NCBI GenBank assembly: GCA_026708545.1
Contig: JAPOUT010000086.1
Location: 1 to 41,977 of the forward strand
DNA: 41,977 nucleotides
Source: Hyphomicrobiales bacterium
GTDB lineage: Bacteria; Pseudomonadota; Alphaproteobacteria; JAPOUT01
Direction of reading: 5' to 3'
The translations under genes were made by a program, and so were the position numbers. This document shows, piece by piece, positions 29,041 to 39,497 of this stretch (within the stretch, counting starts at the first letter, position 1; each line of letters begins with the position of its first letter). The notes under the pieces were generated by a model. That model ran no database searches. It was not told the DNA's origin and saw only the letters and a program-made list of their open reading frames with translations.

Positions 29041-30525
29041 ATGAACGATACAAGTGCACTCTACCTCGCCATTTTGTTGCCGTTGCTCGGTGCGGTGTTA
29101 ATCGCGGCATTGCGCAATCATCCCAATCTGCGCGAGGCCGCGACGCTCGTCACGAGCGTCGTGTTGTTCGCCAATGTTTGCTGGTTGGTCGCAAGCGTTG
29201 CCAATGGTGCAACGCCCCGGGCCGAAAACATTCTACCCATGCCCGTGTCCGGGCTTTTTCTTTCCCTTGAGCTTGAACCGCTCGGTGCAATGTTCGCGGC
29301 CATTGCCTCGGGGCTTTGGATTATCAATTCGCTTTATTCCATTGGTTATATGCGTGCCAACAAGGAAAAACACCAAACACGCTTCTACATCTGCTTCGCC
29401 ATCGCCATTGCCGCCGCAATGGGCATCGCGCTTTCCGGCGATTTGATTACGCTGTTTGTTTTTTACGAAGTTCTCACGTTGGCGACTTATCCGCTTGTCG
29501 CGCACAAACAAACCGCGGAAGCAAAAGCGGGCGCCCGCACCTATTTGTTGATATTGCTTTCAACCAGCGTGTTTTTGCTACTTTTCGCGATCGCATGGAC
29601 CTATGACATCGCCGGAACCGTTGCTTTCGCACAAGGCGGCATACTCAGCGGCCGCATCGAAAGCTGGCTTGCACCCGTGCTGCTTGCCTGTTTCGCCTTC
29701 GGCATCGGTAAAGCCGCATTGCTGCCCGTCCATCTCTGGCTACCCGCCGCGATGGTCGCGCCTACGCCTGTAAGCGCACTGCTCCATGCCGTCGCCGTTG
29801 TCAAAGCCGGAGTTTTCACCATGCTCAAGGTCGGTGTTTATATCTTCGGCATCGATTTTCTTGAACAAACGGGAGCGTCCCAATGGCTTGCATGGCTTGC
29901 CGGGGCATCCATCCTCTACGCGTCGGTGCGTGCGCTCGCGCAAGACAACCTCAAGGCGCGACTGGCTTATTCGACCGTCTCGCAACTCTCTTATGTGACT
30001 CTCGCAATGGCGCTTGCAACGCCGCTGGGCGCCCTCGCCGGCGCTTTGCAGATTGCCATGCATGCGTTTGGAAAAATCACGCTCTTCATGTGTGCCGGCG
30101 CCATCTATGTCGCAAGCCATCGAACACAAGTTAGCGGCCTCAACGGTCTTGCACGCGCCATGCCCGTAACCTTTACGGCATTTGCCGTGGGTGCGCTCTC
30201 CATCATCGGCGCTCCCCTGCTCGGAGGATTTTGGGTCAAGTGGGAAATCATTTTTGCCGCAAACGCGCTCGAGCAACTTGTTTTCATTATCGTGATGATC
30301 GCAAGTTCTATGCTCTCGCTTGCATACTTCGCTCCCGTCATCGGGCGCGGATTCTTCCTGCCGCCGGCACAAGCAAGCGGCGACGCGGATGCAAGCGCAC
30401 CGAAGGAAGCGCCTCTGCTGTGCGTGCTGCCGCCAAGCATCAGCGCTATCATTTGCATCATTCTGTTTTTTCAAGTAGATGCGCTGTGGCGGTTTCTTGA
30501 ACTTATCTTTGAATCAACACCATGA
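29041..30525 (+). CDS. Proton-conducting antiporter subunit D family protein, copy 2
   Basis: 494 aa. 'LFVFYEVLTLATYPLVAHKQT', 'LPVHLWLPAAMVAPTPVSALLHAVAVVKAGVFTMLKV', 'KARLAYSTVSQLSYVTLAM'. Confidence 0.9.
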   Translation: MNDTSALYLAILLPLLGAVLIAALRNHPNLREAATLVTSVVLFANVCWLVASVANGATPRAENILPMPVSGLFLSLELEPLGAMFAAIASGLWIINSLYSIGYMRANKEKHQTRFYICFAIAIAAAMGIALSGDLITLFVFYEVLTLATYPLVAHKQTAEAKAGARTYLLILLSTSVFLLLFAIAWTYDIAGTVAFAQGGILSGRIESWLAPVLLACFAFGIGKAALLPVHLWLPAAMVAPTPVSALLHAVAVVKAGVFTMLKVGVYIFGIDFLEQTGASQWLAWLAGASILYASVRALAQDNLKARLAYSTVSQLSYVTLAMALATPLGALAGALQIAMHAFGKITLFMCAGAIYVASHRTQVSGLNGLARAMPVTFTAFAVGALSIIGAPLLGGFWVKWEIIFAANALEQLVFIIVMIASSMLSLAYFAPVIGRGFFLPPAQASGDADASAPKEAPLLCVLPPSISAIICIILFFQVDALWRFLELIFESTP

Positions 30526-30851
30526 ACGAACAACCGCGTTTTCTTCTCTCCCGCTTGCTGCAACGCATTGACTCCCCTCTCGGGGTCAAACGCATCTGTT
30601 ATATTCTGCTCGTGGCGTGCGGATTGCTTGTGGCAATCGGCCTGTTCATTCCACATCATGACGCATACGGCATGGGCGCGATAGTCGCACGCATCCCCGG
30701 CTTCTACGGGATCTACGGATTCGTTATGAGCGCCCTGCTCGTTATTATTGCAAAAGCGTTGCGACGCATATTAATGCGTTCTGAGGATTATTACGCCCCC
30801 CGCACCATCGATAACGAAGAAACGCAAAAAGAAAGGAATTCCTCAACATGA
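30522..30851 (+). CDS. Small membrane protein within the antiporter cluster, unknown family
   Basis: 109 aa with about two hydrophobic segments; overlaps the genes on both sides by 4 nt. Confidence 0.7.
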   Translation: MNEQPRFLLSRLLQRIDSPLGVKRICYILLVACGLLVAIGLFIPHHDAYGMGAIVARIPGFYGIYGFVMSALLVIIAKALRRILMRSEDYYAPRTIDNEETQKERNSST

Positions 30852-32524
30852 GCATTCCACCGTTTCTTTTCTATCTCGCCGGCGCGCTTGTGCTGCCGCT
30901 CGTTCCCAAAGGCGCAATGCGTTCGCTGTTTCTGTCGCTTGTTCCCGTTCTCGCTCTGACACAATTCGTCGTTCTTCCCTTCGGCGAATACGCCAGCGCG
31001 GAACTCTTCGGATACACGCTCATACTCCTGCGGCTTGATGCGCTCGCATACGCCTTTTCTCTTATCTTTTCCATTGCGGCTTTCCTCGCGGCGCTTTTTG
31101 CATGGCATATAAGGGACACCACCCAGCAAATCGCGACGCTTATTTACAGCGGTGTTGCAATCGGAGCCGTCCAGGCCGGCGACCTGATAACATTGTTCTG
31201 TTTTTGGGAAGCAACGGCTTTCGCATCCGTTTTTCTCGTCTGGGCGCGAAGAACGGACGGTGCGTATTTCACGGGCATGCGGTACCTCATCTTCCAAATG
31301 CTCTCGGGACTCTTGCTGCTCGCCGGAATCATTCTGCATATCAACGCAACCGGTTCGAATTTGTTCGTGCAATTTCCCGACATAAATTTTGCGGCCGTTC
31401 TGATATTGCTCGCCTTCGGAATCAAATGCGCCTTCCCGCTGCTGCACGATTGGCTCCAGGACGCTTATCCTGCAAGCACGCCGACGGGCACCGTCGTACT
31501 CTCGGTATTCACAACCAAACTCGCCGTCTATGCGCTCGCAAGAGGATTTCCCGGGCTCGAAGCTCTCGTCTACATCGGCGCGTTGATGGCGCTGTTTCCC
31601 ATATTCTATGCGGTTATCGAAAACGATCTGCGACGCGTGCTTGCGTTTTCGCTTAACAATCAACTCGGATTTATGGTTGTGGGCGTCGGCATCGGAACGC
31701 CTCTTGCGCTCAACGGAACCGTTACCCACGCTTTTTGCCACGTACTCTACAAGGCGTTGCTGTTTATGAGCATGGGGGCCGTGCTTCTACGTGCGGGAAC
31801 AACGAAAGGATCCGAACTCGGCGGATTGTATAAATCCATGCCTTACACCACGGTCTTTTGCGTTATCGGAGCCGCGTCCATCTCGGCGTTTCCGCTGTTT
31901 TCGGGGTTCATATCGAAGAGTTTGATACTTTCGGCTGCCGACAAGCAGGGTTACACACTTGTTTGGTTCGCGCTGCTGTTTGCATCGGCGGGGGTCTTCC
32001 ATTACTGCGGAATTAAAATTCCCTATTTCGCGTTTTTCGCCCGCGATTCCGGAATCCGCTGCCGCGAAGCTCCGTGGAACATGCTGCTCGCTATGGGGCT
32101 AACGGCGTTGCTGTGCGTGGGAATCGGAGTCTTTCCGCAACCGCTCTACAACATCCTTCCCTACGGCGTTTCCTACGTTCCCTACACCGCAGATCATGTC
32201 GTTTTCCAACTGCAATTACTGTTGTTCTCGGCATTGGCGTTTATGGTATTGATGAGCAAGGGGATTTATCCTGCCGGACTGCGCAGCGTTAACCTCAGCA
32301 GCGACATCGTCTATAGAAAATGGTTGCCGAGGGTTTTGTTATGGACATGGGGAAGCATCGAGCAATTCGTTGTTTCAATCACGGCACCGTTGCGCCGGGA
32401 AAGCCGGCAAATCTTCCGCAACATCGGCGTCGTAATTGGCAACGAGCACGGTAGCGGCGTTATGCTCCTATGGGTCGGCGTGTTACTCGTTTTTTTGCTC
32501 GCATTAACTTATCTAGCGAGATAG
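30848..32524 (+). CDS. Proton-conducting antiporter subunit D family protein, copy 3
   Basis: 558 aa. 'LFCFWEATAFASVFLVWARRTDGAYFTGMRYLIFQMLSGLLLLAG', 'FPLLHDWLQDAYPASTPTGTVVLSVFTTKLAVYALARGF', 'LRRVLAFSLNNQLGFMVVGVGIG'. Confidence 0.9.
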   Translation: MSIPPFLFYLAGALVLPLVPKGAMRSLFLSLVPVLALTQFVVLPFGEYASAELFGYTLILLRLDALAYAFSLIFSIAAFLAALFAWHIRDTTQQIATLIYSGVAIGAVQAGDLITLFCFWEATAFASVFLVWARRTDGAYFTGMRYLIFQMLSGLLLLAGIILHINATGSNLFVQFPDINFAAVLILLAFGIKCAFPLLHDWLQDAYPASTPTGTVVLSVFTTKLAVYALARGFPGLEALVYIGALMALFPIFYAVIENDLRRVLAFSLNNQLGFMVVGVGIGTPLALNGTVTHAFCHVLYKALLFMSMGAVLLRAGTTKGSELGGLYKSMPYTTVFCVIGAASISAFPLFSGFISKSLILSAADKQGYTLVWFALLFASAGVFHYCGIKIPYFAFFARDSGIRCREAPWNMLLAMGLTALLCVGIGVFPQPLYNILPYGVSYVPYTADHVVFQLQLLLFSALAFMVLMSKGIYPAGLRSVNLSSDIVYRKWLPRVLLWTWGSIEQFVVSITAPLRRESRQIFRNIGVVIGNEHGSGVMLLWVGVLLVFLLALTYLAR

Positions 32525-32540
32525 GGATATACTTCGCCTC

Positions 32541-33608
32541 ATGGAAGCAAACTGGAAACAACTTCTTGCGCTTATTTGGTTCGCCGCGCTTATCCTCGGC
32601 GGAACGCTTCTCATCTTCGGCAGGGATGTGCTTCTTCCATTTTTCGTTGCCGTGTTGCTTTGGTATTTCATTGATGCAACCGCAACTGCCATCGGGAATT
32701 TGCATCTCGCCGAACGCACCCTTCCGCGATGGCTCTGCCGCACGCTTTCGCTCGTCGGCATTGCCTCGGCGCTCTATGCCGTCGGTGCGCTGGCAGGAGC
32801 GAGCATCGCGGACGTCTACGATGCCGCGCCGCTCTACAAAAACAACATCGAGAAATTCTCCACGCGCTTGAGCGAGAGCCTCGGCATCGAAAACAAACTC
32901 GATATAACCTCCCTCCTTCGCGACATTGACTTTGTACCTTATCTCCAAGATCTCGCACTCGGGCTTGCAAATATCGCCGGCGTTGCGATGCTGGTTGCGC
33001 TCTATGTCATCTTCCTTCTTATCGAGCAGTATAGTTTCTCCGCGAAAATCAAAGCCATCTTTCCAAACCAGCCCGCACGGAAAAAAGTCGAAATGCTGCT
33101 CTCGCAAATGCAAAACCGTCTCGGAACCTATATTTGGATTAAAACGCTCATGAGTCTGCTCACCGCCGTTGCTAGTTATGTCGTGTTGTTGCTCGTGGGT
33201 GTCGACTACGCAGAATTCTGGGCGTTGTTGATTTTCCTGCTCAACTACATCCCGACCATCGGCTCGTTGCTCGCAACCACATTTCCCACGCTGCTTGCAC
33301 TCGTGCAGTTCGATAGTTTCACGCCCGGCGCTTTCGTGTTGGCGGGATGCGGCGTGATACAATTTTTTGTCGGCAACATCCTTGAGCCGCGCATTGCCGG
33401 AGACCGACTCAATATCTCTCCGCTGGTGGTGTTACTCTCGCTCGCCGTGTGGGGAAGCATTTGGGGAATAGCGGGAATGTTTCTCGCGGTGCCGATAACG
33501 GTGATGCTGGTGATTGTGCTGGCGCACTTCCCCGCGACGCGGCCGATTGCGATATTGTTATCGAGCGAGGGACAGGTCGATATTCCCGAACCCAAGCAAG
33601 AATCCTGA
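32541..33608 (+). CDS. AI-2E family transporter (PerM-like)
   Basis: 355 aa. 'GRDVLLPFFVAVLLWYFI', 'FWALLIFLLNYIPTIGSLLATTFPTLLALVQF', 'GNILEPRIAGDRLNISPLVVLLSLAVWGSIWGIAGMFLAVPITVML'. Confidence 0.9.
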   Translation: MEANWKQLLALIWFAALILGGTLLIFGRDVLLPFFVAVLLWYFIDATATAIGNLHLAERTLPRWLCRTLSLVGIASALYAVGALAGASIADVYDAAPLYKNNIEKFSTRLSESLGIENKLDITSLLRDIDFVPYLQDLALGLANIAGVAMLVALYVIFLLIEQYSFSAKIKAIFPNQPARKKVEMLLSQMQNRLGTYIWIKTLMSLLTAVASYVVLLLVGVDYAEFWALLIFLLNYIPTIGSLLATTFPTLLALVQFDSFTPGAFVLAGCGVIQFFVGNILEPRIAGDRLNISPLVVLLSLAVWGSIWGIAGMFLAVPITVMLVIVLAHFPATRPIAILLSSEGQVDIPEPKQES

Positions 33609-33630
33609 TGCCAAACGGAATCGGCTAAAA

Positions 33631-34572
33631 TTAACCGGTCCAGCGGTATCCGCGGTCGGACAATCTACGCTGGACCTTGCCGGGGTAGTCCGTCACGATT
33701 GCATCCACATGCAAATCGATCATCGCGTCGATGTCATCAAATTCATTCACCGTCCACACGGCAACGCAAAGACCGATATCGCGGGCACGGGCTATATCTT
33801 CGTTCGTGATATCCTTGTAATAAGGGCACCAGAGCGATCCTCCGGCCTCTTTCACCCGATCCGGAATACAACCGGCCGTATCATCGAGATCGGGGGTCAC
33901 CAATGTGGAAGAATCTTCACCAACCTCGTCGGCATTGCTTTTCATCCGCGTCAGGAATGATATCGGTATGTCGGGCGCCTGCCGTTTGCACTTGGCCAAC
34001 AGCCCCCAGTCAAAACTATGCAGGAGTGTGCGCGTCGAAAGGCCTGCCTTGCGCACAAGGTCTATCACAACGGCGACAATCCTTTCGCGCGCGGCGTCAT
34101 CAGAGACAAGGTCCGGGTCGGACTTGAGTTCAAGCATCAAGTTGACGCTTTGGTATTTCGGCTGTGATATTAGTTGGAACAGATCAGAGAGTTTCGGAAT
34201 GCGGACACCGTCCATCTGAATCTGATACGGAAACCTTTGTCCGTAAGCCGTGTCACCGTTCAACTTGCCGATGTCGAACTGTTCGATCTCTTCCATTCGC
34301 AACGATGCGACCTTCGGTTCTTTTCCGTCTAGGAAACGCTGGTCCGGTCCCCGGACTCTGCAGCCGTGCAATCTGTGGTTATGGGTGATAATGGGCACTT
34401 CATCCTTGGTCAGCACGACATCGAACTCAATCAGATCAATGCCTATCGACAGGACAAATTCAAAGCCTTCGATGCTGTTTTCCGGCAACACGCCTCTTGC
34501 ACCCCGATGGCCGACAATGCGGATGGTGCTGGCGTCTCCCGAAAACGCGGCGACTTGCGGGTGTGTCATCAA
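33631..34572 (-). CDS. ugpQ: Glycerophosphodiester phosphodiesterase
   Basis: 313 aa. '[47 protein letters not shown]'. Confidence 0.9.
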   Translation of the reverse strand: MMTHPQVAAFSGDASTIRIVGHRGARGVLPENSIEGFEFVLSIGIDLIEFDVVLTKDEVPIITHNHRLHGCRVRGPDQRFLDGKEPKVASLRMEEIEQFDIGKLNGDTAYGQRFPYQIQMDGVRIPKLSDLFQLISQPKYQSVNLMLELKSDPDLVSDDAARERIVAVVIDLVRKAGLSTRTLLHSFDWGLLAKCKRQAPDIPISFLTRMKSNADEVGEDSSTLVTPDLDDTAGCIPDRVKEAGGSLWCPYYKDITNEDIARARDIGLCVAVWTVNEFDDIDAMIDLHVDAIVTDYPGKVQRRLSDRGYRWTG

Positions 34573-35624
34573 CCACCCAGCCTTTTCCCGCTTGCGCGGT
34601 CAAAAAGGTGGATATGTTCCGGATGGGCGGAGAACCGCATGCCCCGGTCGACACGGCCAACTCGAAGCACGCCCGGCAGGCTAACGGTAATGCTATCGCC
34701 AAGGTTGGCAAGACGTCCGTGAAGCAACGTGTTGCCTCCCAGCGGTTCAACCGTTTGTAAGTTCAATTCCAGCGGTCCTTCATCGTTCTGCACCAGATGT
34801 TCAGGGCGAATGCCAAACTTTACATCGCCCTGCGGTCCCGCCGCCTCGGCCAGGATGTTATCCCGAATCATCACTGAGCCATCTTCGATTCTCGCATCAA
34901 ATATGTTCATTGGCGGATTACCGATAAACTGCGCGGCAAAAAGCGTGAGTGGTGTTTCATACACCTCGAGCGGCGCACCTACCTGCTCTACCACGCCTTC
35001 GTTCATCACGACCATTCTGTCCGCCATGGTCATCGCTTCGACCTGGTCGTGTGTTACGTAAAGCGATGTAACTCCCAATTTGCCTTGGAGTTGCTTGATT
35101 TCCAGCCGCATCTGGGCGCGCAATTTTGCATCAAGGTTGGAAAGCGGCTCGTCAAAAAGGAAGACCGCCGGCTCGCGGACGATAGCACGCCCCATCGCAA
35201 CCCGCTGGCGCTGTCCACCCGACAATTGCCGAGGCTTGCGGTCCAGCAGCGGCTCCAGTTCCAACAGGCAGGCCGCTTCGGTGACCTTGGCGGCGATTTC
35301 GTTCTTGGGAAGGCCGGCAATCTTCAGCCCGTACCCCATATTCTGTCGCACCGACATGTGCGGATAGAGCGCGTAGTTCTGAAAGACCATGGCAATATCA
35401 CGGTCCATCGGCTCCTTGTCATTGGCCCGTTCTCCGTTAATCAGCACTTCGCCGGATGTTATCGTCTCAAGGCCGGCCACCATCCGCAGAAGCGTGGATT
35501 TTCCGCAACCCGAGGGGCCGACGATCACGATAAACTCGCCGTCGGCAATCTCAACGTCAACTCCATGGATGACTTCCGTCGATCCAAAACTCTTCTTGAC
35601 GTTGTGCAGTGCCACAGTTGCCAT
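34569..35624 (-). CDS. ugpC: sn-glycerol-3-phosphate-type ABC transporter ATP-binding protein
   Basis: Start [15 protein letters not shown] at 35624. Walker A '[11 protein letters not shown]', signature '[14 protein letters not shown]', '[11 protein letters not shown]'. Confidence 0.92.
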   Translation of the reverse strand: MATVALHNVKKSFGSTEVIHGVDVEIADGEFIVIVGPSGCGKSTLLRMVAGLETITSGEVLINGERANDKEPMDRDIAMVFQNYALYPHMSVRQNMGYGLKIAGLPKNEIAAKVTEAACLLELEPLLDRKPRQLSGGQRQRVAMGRAIVREPAVFLFDEPLSNLDAKLRAQMRLEIKQLQGKLGVTSLYVTHDQVEAMTMADRMVVMNEGVVEQVGAPLEVYETPLTLFAAQFIGNPPMNIFDARIEDGSVMIRDNILAEAAGPQGDVKFGIRPEHLVQNDEGPLELNLQTVEPLGGNTLLHGRLANLGDSITVSLPGVLRVGRVDRGMRFSAHPEHIHLFDRASGKRLGG

Positions 35625-35626
35625 GT

Positions 35627-36484
35627 TTATTTCTCGCTGTCGACAAGTCCGCGGACAAACAATTTCTGCATCGAAATGACCACGATAATGGGCGGAATCA
35701 TTGCCAGGATTGATGTTGCCATAATCACCGGCCACTCGGTTATATCATCGCCCGTGGGCAGCATCTGCTTGATGCCCATCACGATGGTGTTCATTTCGGG
35801 ATCCGTCGTAATCAGGAGCGGCCAGAGATATTGGTTCCACCCGTAGATGAAAAGAATGACAAACAAGGCGGCCATGTTGGTTCGACTCATCGGCACGACG
35901 ATGTCGATGAAAAACTGCATCGGCTTTGCGCCGTCCACCCTTGCCGCTTCGGCGAGTTCATCAGGGATGGTCAAAAAGAACTGGCGGAAGAGGAACGTTG
36001 CCGTGGCCGAGGCGATAAGTGGGAATATCAATCCGTAATAGGTGTTGAGCATGCCGAAACCCGCGACAACTTCGAAAGTGGGAACGATTCTGACTTCGAC
36101 CGGCAGCATGAGCGTCAGGAATATCATCCAGAAAAACATCGACCGGCATGGAAACCGGAAATAGACGATCGCAAAGGCGGATAGAAGGGAGATGATGATT
36201 TTTCCGGTTGCAATTCCGACCGCCATGATCAAACTGTTCCACAGCATCTTGGCGACAGGGACATTGGCACCGGAAAAGAGGGCTTCCTTGTAGTTTTCCC
36301 AGAGCCTGTCACCGGGCCAGACCGGCATCGGCGGCGAGACGATTTCGGAATGGGTTACCGTGGACGCCACGAAAGCGAGCCAAATCGGGAAAGAAACAAT
36401 CAAGACGCCTGTAATCATGAACACATGTGCCAGCCACAGACCTGCACCGCGCTTTTCGACCATGCCCTGTTCTTGCCTTGCCAT
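35627..36484 (-). CDS. ugpE: sn-glycerol-3-phosphate-type ABC transporter permease
   Basis: 285 aa binding-protein-dependent permease. '[48 protein letters not shown]'. Confidence 0.9.
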   Translation of the reverse strand: MARQEQGMVEKRGAGLWLAHVFMITGVLIVSFPIWLAFVASTVTHSEIVSPPMPVWPGDRLWENYKEALFSGANVPVAKMLWNSLIMAVGIATGKIIISLLSAFAIVYFRFPCRSMFFWMIFLTLMLPVEVRIVPTFEVVAGFGMLNTYYGLIFPLIASATATFLFRQFFLTIPDELAEAARVDGAKPMQFFIDIVVPMSRTNMAALFVILFIYGWNQYLWPLLITTDPEMNTIVMGIKQMLPTGDDITEWPVIMATSILAMIPPIIVVISMQKLFVRGLVDSEK

Positions 36485-37365
36485 CAGTAATGCACCCGCT
36501 TTTCAATATATTTGAACTGAATCACCGTCAACAGGCCAACGATTACCAGCAGAATCACCGACTGCGCGGACGATGATCCCAAATCCTGTCCGACGAAGCC
36601 GTCCGAGAAGACTTTGTAGACGAGAATGGTTGTTGATTGCTGCGGTCCGCCGGCGGTGATTGTGTGAATGACTCCGAAGGTTTCAAAGAAGGAATAGACG
36701 ATATTGACCACCAGCAGAAAGAAAGTGATGGGCGACAGAAGCGGTAGGACGATGGTGAAGAAACGACGCCAGAATCTCGCGCCGTCAATGGCGGCGGCCT
36801 CAATGACCGAGCGCGGCACGGCTTGGAGAGCGGCAAAGAAAAACAGAAAATTGTAACTGATTCGCCCCCAGGCGGATGCAACGACGACCAGCCCCATCGC
36901 CTCGCCTCCGTTGAGAACATGGTTCCAATCATAACCGATTTGCCCAAGATACCAGGATACCAAGCCAACGCGGGTGTTGAACATGAAAAGCCACAGAACG
37001 CCCGCGACGGCGGGCGCGACTGCATAAGGCCAGATTAAGAGGGTGCGATAGGTGCCAGATCCCTTAATCAAACGATCGGCCACGACCGCCAGAAAAAGAG
37101 CCGGCACCATGGTGCAGACCGTGACCAGGGTTGAGAAAACGGCGGTCGTGAGGAAGGACGCCGCGTAGAATTCATCATTCAGCAGGAATATGAAATTGCC
37201 GAGTCCCACGAATTGGGACGACAGCCCGAAGGGATCGGGTATGAAGAGAGACTGCCAAAGCGCCTGTATGGCCGGATAGAAAAAGAAAACGACCGTGACG
37301 ATAATTTGCGGTGCAATCAGGAAGAATGGCAATCCCCATCCGCGAAATGTGACACGTTTTTCCAA
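36484..37365 (-). CDS. ugpA: sn-glycerol-3-phosphate-type ABC transporter permease
   Basis: 293 aa. '[57 protein letters not shown]'; 1-nt TGATG overlap with ugpE. Confidence 0.9.
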   Translation of the reverse strand: MEKRVTFRGWGLPFFLIAPQIIVTVVFFFYPAIQALWQSLFIPDPFGLSSQFVGLGNFIFLLNDEFYAASFLTTAVFSTLVTVCTMVPALFLAVVADRLIKGSGTYRTLLIWPYAVAPAVAGVLWLFMFNTRVGLVSWYLGQIGYDWNHVLNGGEAMGLVVVASAWGRISYNFLFFFAALQAVPRSVIEAAAIDGARFWRRFFTIVLPLLSPITFFLLVVNIVYSFFETFGVIHTITAGGPQQSTTILVYKVFSDGFVGQDLGSSSAQSVILLVIVGLLTVIQFKYIEKRVHY

Positions 37366-37384
37366 ATCCCGACCTCGGTGTTTG

Positions 37385-37413
37385 TAGGAGCGGGCACAAA
37401 AGGCCCGCTCCTA
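37385..37413 (-). repeat. REP-like perfect hairpin between ugpB and ugpA: TAGGAGCGGGC-N7-GCCCGCTCCTA
   Basis: 11-bp perfect inverted repeat with 7-nt loop in the ugpB-ugpA gap; preceded on the + strand by 'TTTG', giving 'TGTAGGAGCGGGC'. Confidence 0.7.
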
Positions 37414-37423
37414 ATTTTATAGT

Positions 37424-38752
37424 CTAGCGATTGGCGGTTTCAAAACGGCGCAATAACGCGTCGCCGCGCGTCTTTGCACTGTCCATTGCCTCCTTAGCCG
37501 ACTTGTCACCGGCCCATATGGCTTCCAGCTCTTCGTCAATGACACCGCGAATCTGGTCGAAAAAGCCGAGGCGCAACCCTTTGGAATTCGCCGTTGGCTT
37601 TTTGGACGTCATCTGAATCAAGGCAATGTCCGTACCCGGGTTTTCGTCGTAGAAGCCCGAAGCACGCGTTGCTTCACCGGCTTCAGCAGTAATCGGCAGG
37701 TAGCCCGTGTTTTGGTGCCAAGCGGCTTGAACGTCGGACGTGGACAAGAAGCTCAGGAATTCCGCGACGCCTTTGTATTCATCGTCTTCATGACCGGACA
37801 TGACCCAAAGCGACGCTCCACCGATGATGGTGTTCTGCGGCGAATCGACAAGGGCTTTCCAGTACGGCAACGGACGCACTTCGAAATCAAACTCGGCCTC
37901 GTCGCTGATGCCCGCATAACCAGCCGAGCTCTCGGTAAAGAGCACGCATTCACCGGAACGGAAGTTGGCACCGCCTTCGTTACGACGACCGGTGTAGATG
38001 AATTTGCCGTCTCTGGCCCATTCGCCCATTTTTGACAGATGTGCAAGTTGCGCCTCGCCGTTAATCATCAGTTCCGTATCAAGCCCGGCGAAACCGTTGC
38101 TTTTCGATGCGAACGGCACATCGTGGTAAGCCGACAGATTCTCCAAGTGGATCCAACTTTGCCATGCTGTTACAAGCGGGCAACTCGCACCACCGGCCTT
38201 GAGTTGCTCAAGAACGACATCAACCTGTTCCCATGTTGACAAGTCGGTGTCAGGGTCGACACCCGCGGCACTCATCGCGTCCCTGTTCACCCAGAGAACG
38301 GGCGTGGACGAGTTGAATGGAAGCGAAAGCATCTCGCCCTCGGTCGTTGTGTAATAGCCTTTAACCGCGCCGATGTATGCGTCGGGATCAAACGAGGCAC
38401 CGCTTTCGGCCATTACCTCGTAGACCGGCTTGACGGCACCGCCTGCGGTCATCATGGTCGCCGTGCCGACCTCGAAAACCATGAGGATGTGCGGCTGTTC
38501 GTCGGCACGGAATGCGGCAATGCCCGCATTCAGGGTTTCGGTGTAGTTGCCCTTGTGACTCGCGACGACGACATAATCGTTTTGGCTCGCGTTAAAGTCC
38601 GCAACTTGCTCGGCGACGAGTTCGCCGAGACGTCCGGTGAATGCGTGCCAAAATTGGACTTCGGTTTGGGCTTGCGCCATTGCAACGCTTGGCGCCAGAA
38701 GGGCGCCGGTTAGGGAAAGCACGCCGAGCGTACCAAGCAAGTTCTTTTTCAT
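37424..38752 (-). CDS. ugpB: sn-glycerol-3-phosphate-type ABC transporter substrate-binding protein
   Basis: 442 aa. Signal peptide '...LLAPSVAMAQA', then 'TEVQFWHAFTGRLGELVAEQVADFNASQNDYVVVASHKGNYTETLNAGIAAFRADEQPHILMVFEVGTATMM'. Confidence 0.93.
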   Translation of the reverse strand: MKKNLLGTLGVLSLTGALLAPSVAMAQAQTEVQFWHAFTGRLGELVAEQVADFNASQNDYVVVASHKGNYTETLNAGIAAFRADEQPHILMVFEVGTATMMTAGGAVKPVYEVMAESGASFDPDAYIGAVKGYYTTTEGEMLSLPFNSSTPVLWVNRDAMSAAGVDPDTDLSTWEQVDVVLEQLKAGGASCPLVTAWQSWIHLENLSAYHDVPFASKSNGFAGLDTELMINGEAQLAHLSKMGEWARDGKFIYTGRRNEGGANFRSGECVLFTESSAGYAGISDEAEFDFEVRPLPYWKALVDSPQNTIIGGASLWVMSGHEDDEYKGVAEFLSFLSTSDVQAAWHQNTGYLPITAEAGEATRASGFYDENPGTDIALIQMTSKKPTANSKGLRLGFFDQIRGVIDEELEAIWAGDKSAKEAMDSAKTRGDALLRRFETANR

Positions 38753-38884
38753 GTTTCCTCCAAAGCACCTCTGTGGTGCGTCTTGATGTTACTGGCCGGC
38801 GGTCCCACCGTGACCGGATAGTTGTTCTCCACCGGTAACTCGTTGCACGGCCCTCCACCGTGCCGCTCGGGACGATGTCGTCCC
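38753..38884 (-). promoter_or_regulatory. Hairpin-rich candidate leader of the ugp operon
   Basis: Stems: GGGACGA/TCGTCCC (38869-38884), GCACGG/CCGTGC (38845-38863), ACCGG/CCGGT (38813-38836), CGGT/ACCG (38800-38810), GCACC/GGTGC (38765-38779). Confidence 0.4.
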
Positions 38885-39242
38885 TCACAACCCATTTTCA
38901 ATCCGTATCGTCACGATGGCAAGCAGAAAATTATGATTTACCATCTAACAAACAGAAGGTGAGACCGGCTCTACAAACCGAGTAGTTGCAGGACAAGAAC
39001 AAAAAGACAGGAAATAAAGCGTTTTGGCCGTTTGTTTGTCACCGCAGATTTAGAAAATTATTGGAGGCACCCAAAATCTGGTTTTTCACAAAGTGGAAAA
39101 AAGAGAATTTTGAAGGTTGTGCACGAAAGTGGAACGCGCCGGCAGTGAGATTCAAAATTCCGATATTTTTGGCACGGGGGCCAATAGACTCCCGCACGTC
39201 CATCATCCTGTTATGCCACTGTCCCGCTTTCGCATGTAATCT

Positions 39243-39292
39243 CCCAAAAAACGCCCTAGCAAATCATTTAGAGATGCTAGGGCGTTCTTGGG
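39243..39292 (-). terminator. Intrinsic terminator on the minus strand downstream of nfeD
   Basis: Minus strand reads AACGCCCTAGCA-TCTCTAAATGATT-TGCTAGGGCGTTTTTTGGG: 11-bp perfect stem, 13-nt loop, T-run. Confidence 0.65.
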
Positions 39293-39497
39293 TTGGTCTG
39301 CAAACGATAGTCATCGGGCCCCGGTTCCAACCGGAAAGCAAGCTTTTTCCGGGAAATCCGGGAACTTATATGGTTTTGAGAGGATTTTCGGCGATATTTG
39401 GGCGGTTTTGAGAAACCTGAAAACCGCCGCAATAAGGCGGAATTTTGCGAATCAGGTCGAATTTTGGCCGCAGTGCGGTACGGCCCTAGCGAATCAC

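Noticed and set aside
30791-31741. 316-aa minus-strand ORF opposite the third MrpD-like gene
   Set aside because: Highly charged antisense product of a hydrophobic membrane protein gene, a common artefact.
34569-35735. 388-aa version of UgpC
   Set aside because: The N-terminal extension overlaps the ugpE 3' end; the canonical start [14 protein letters not shown] is at 35624.
38986-39411. 141-aa plus-strand ORF between ugpB and nfeD
   Set aside because: No family features; overlaps an intrinsic terminator and other inverted repeats, so probably non-coding.
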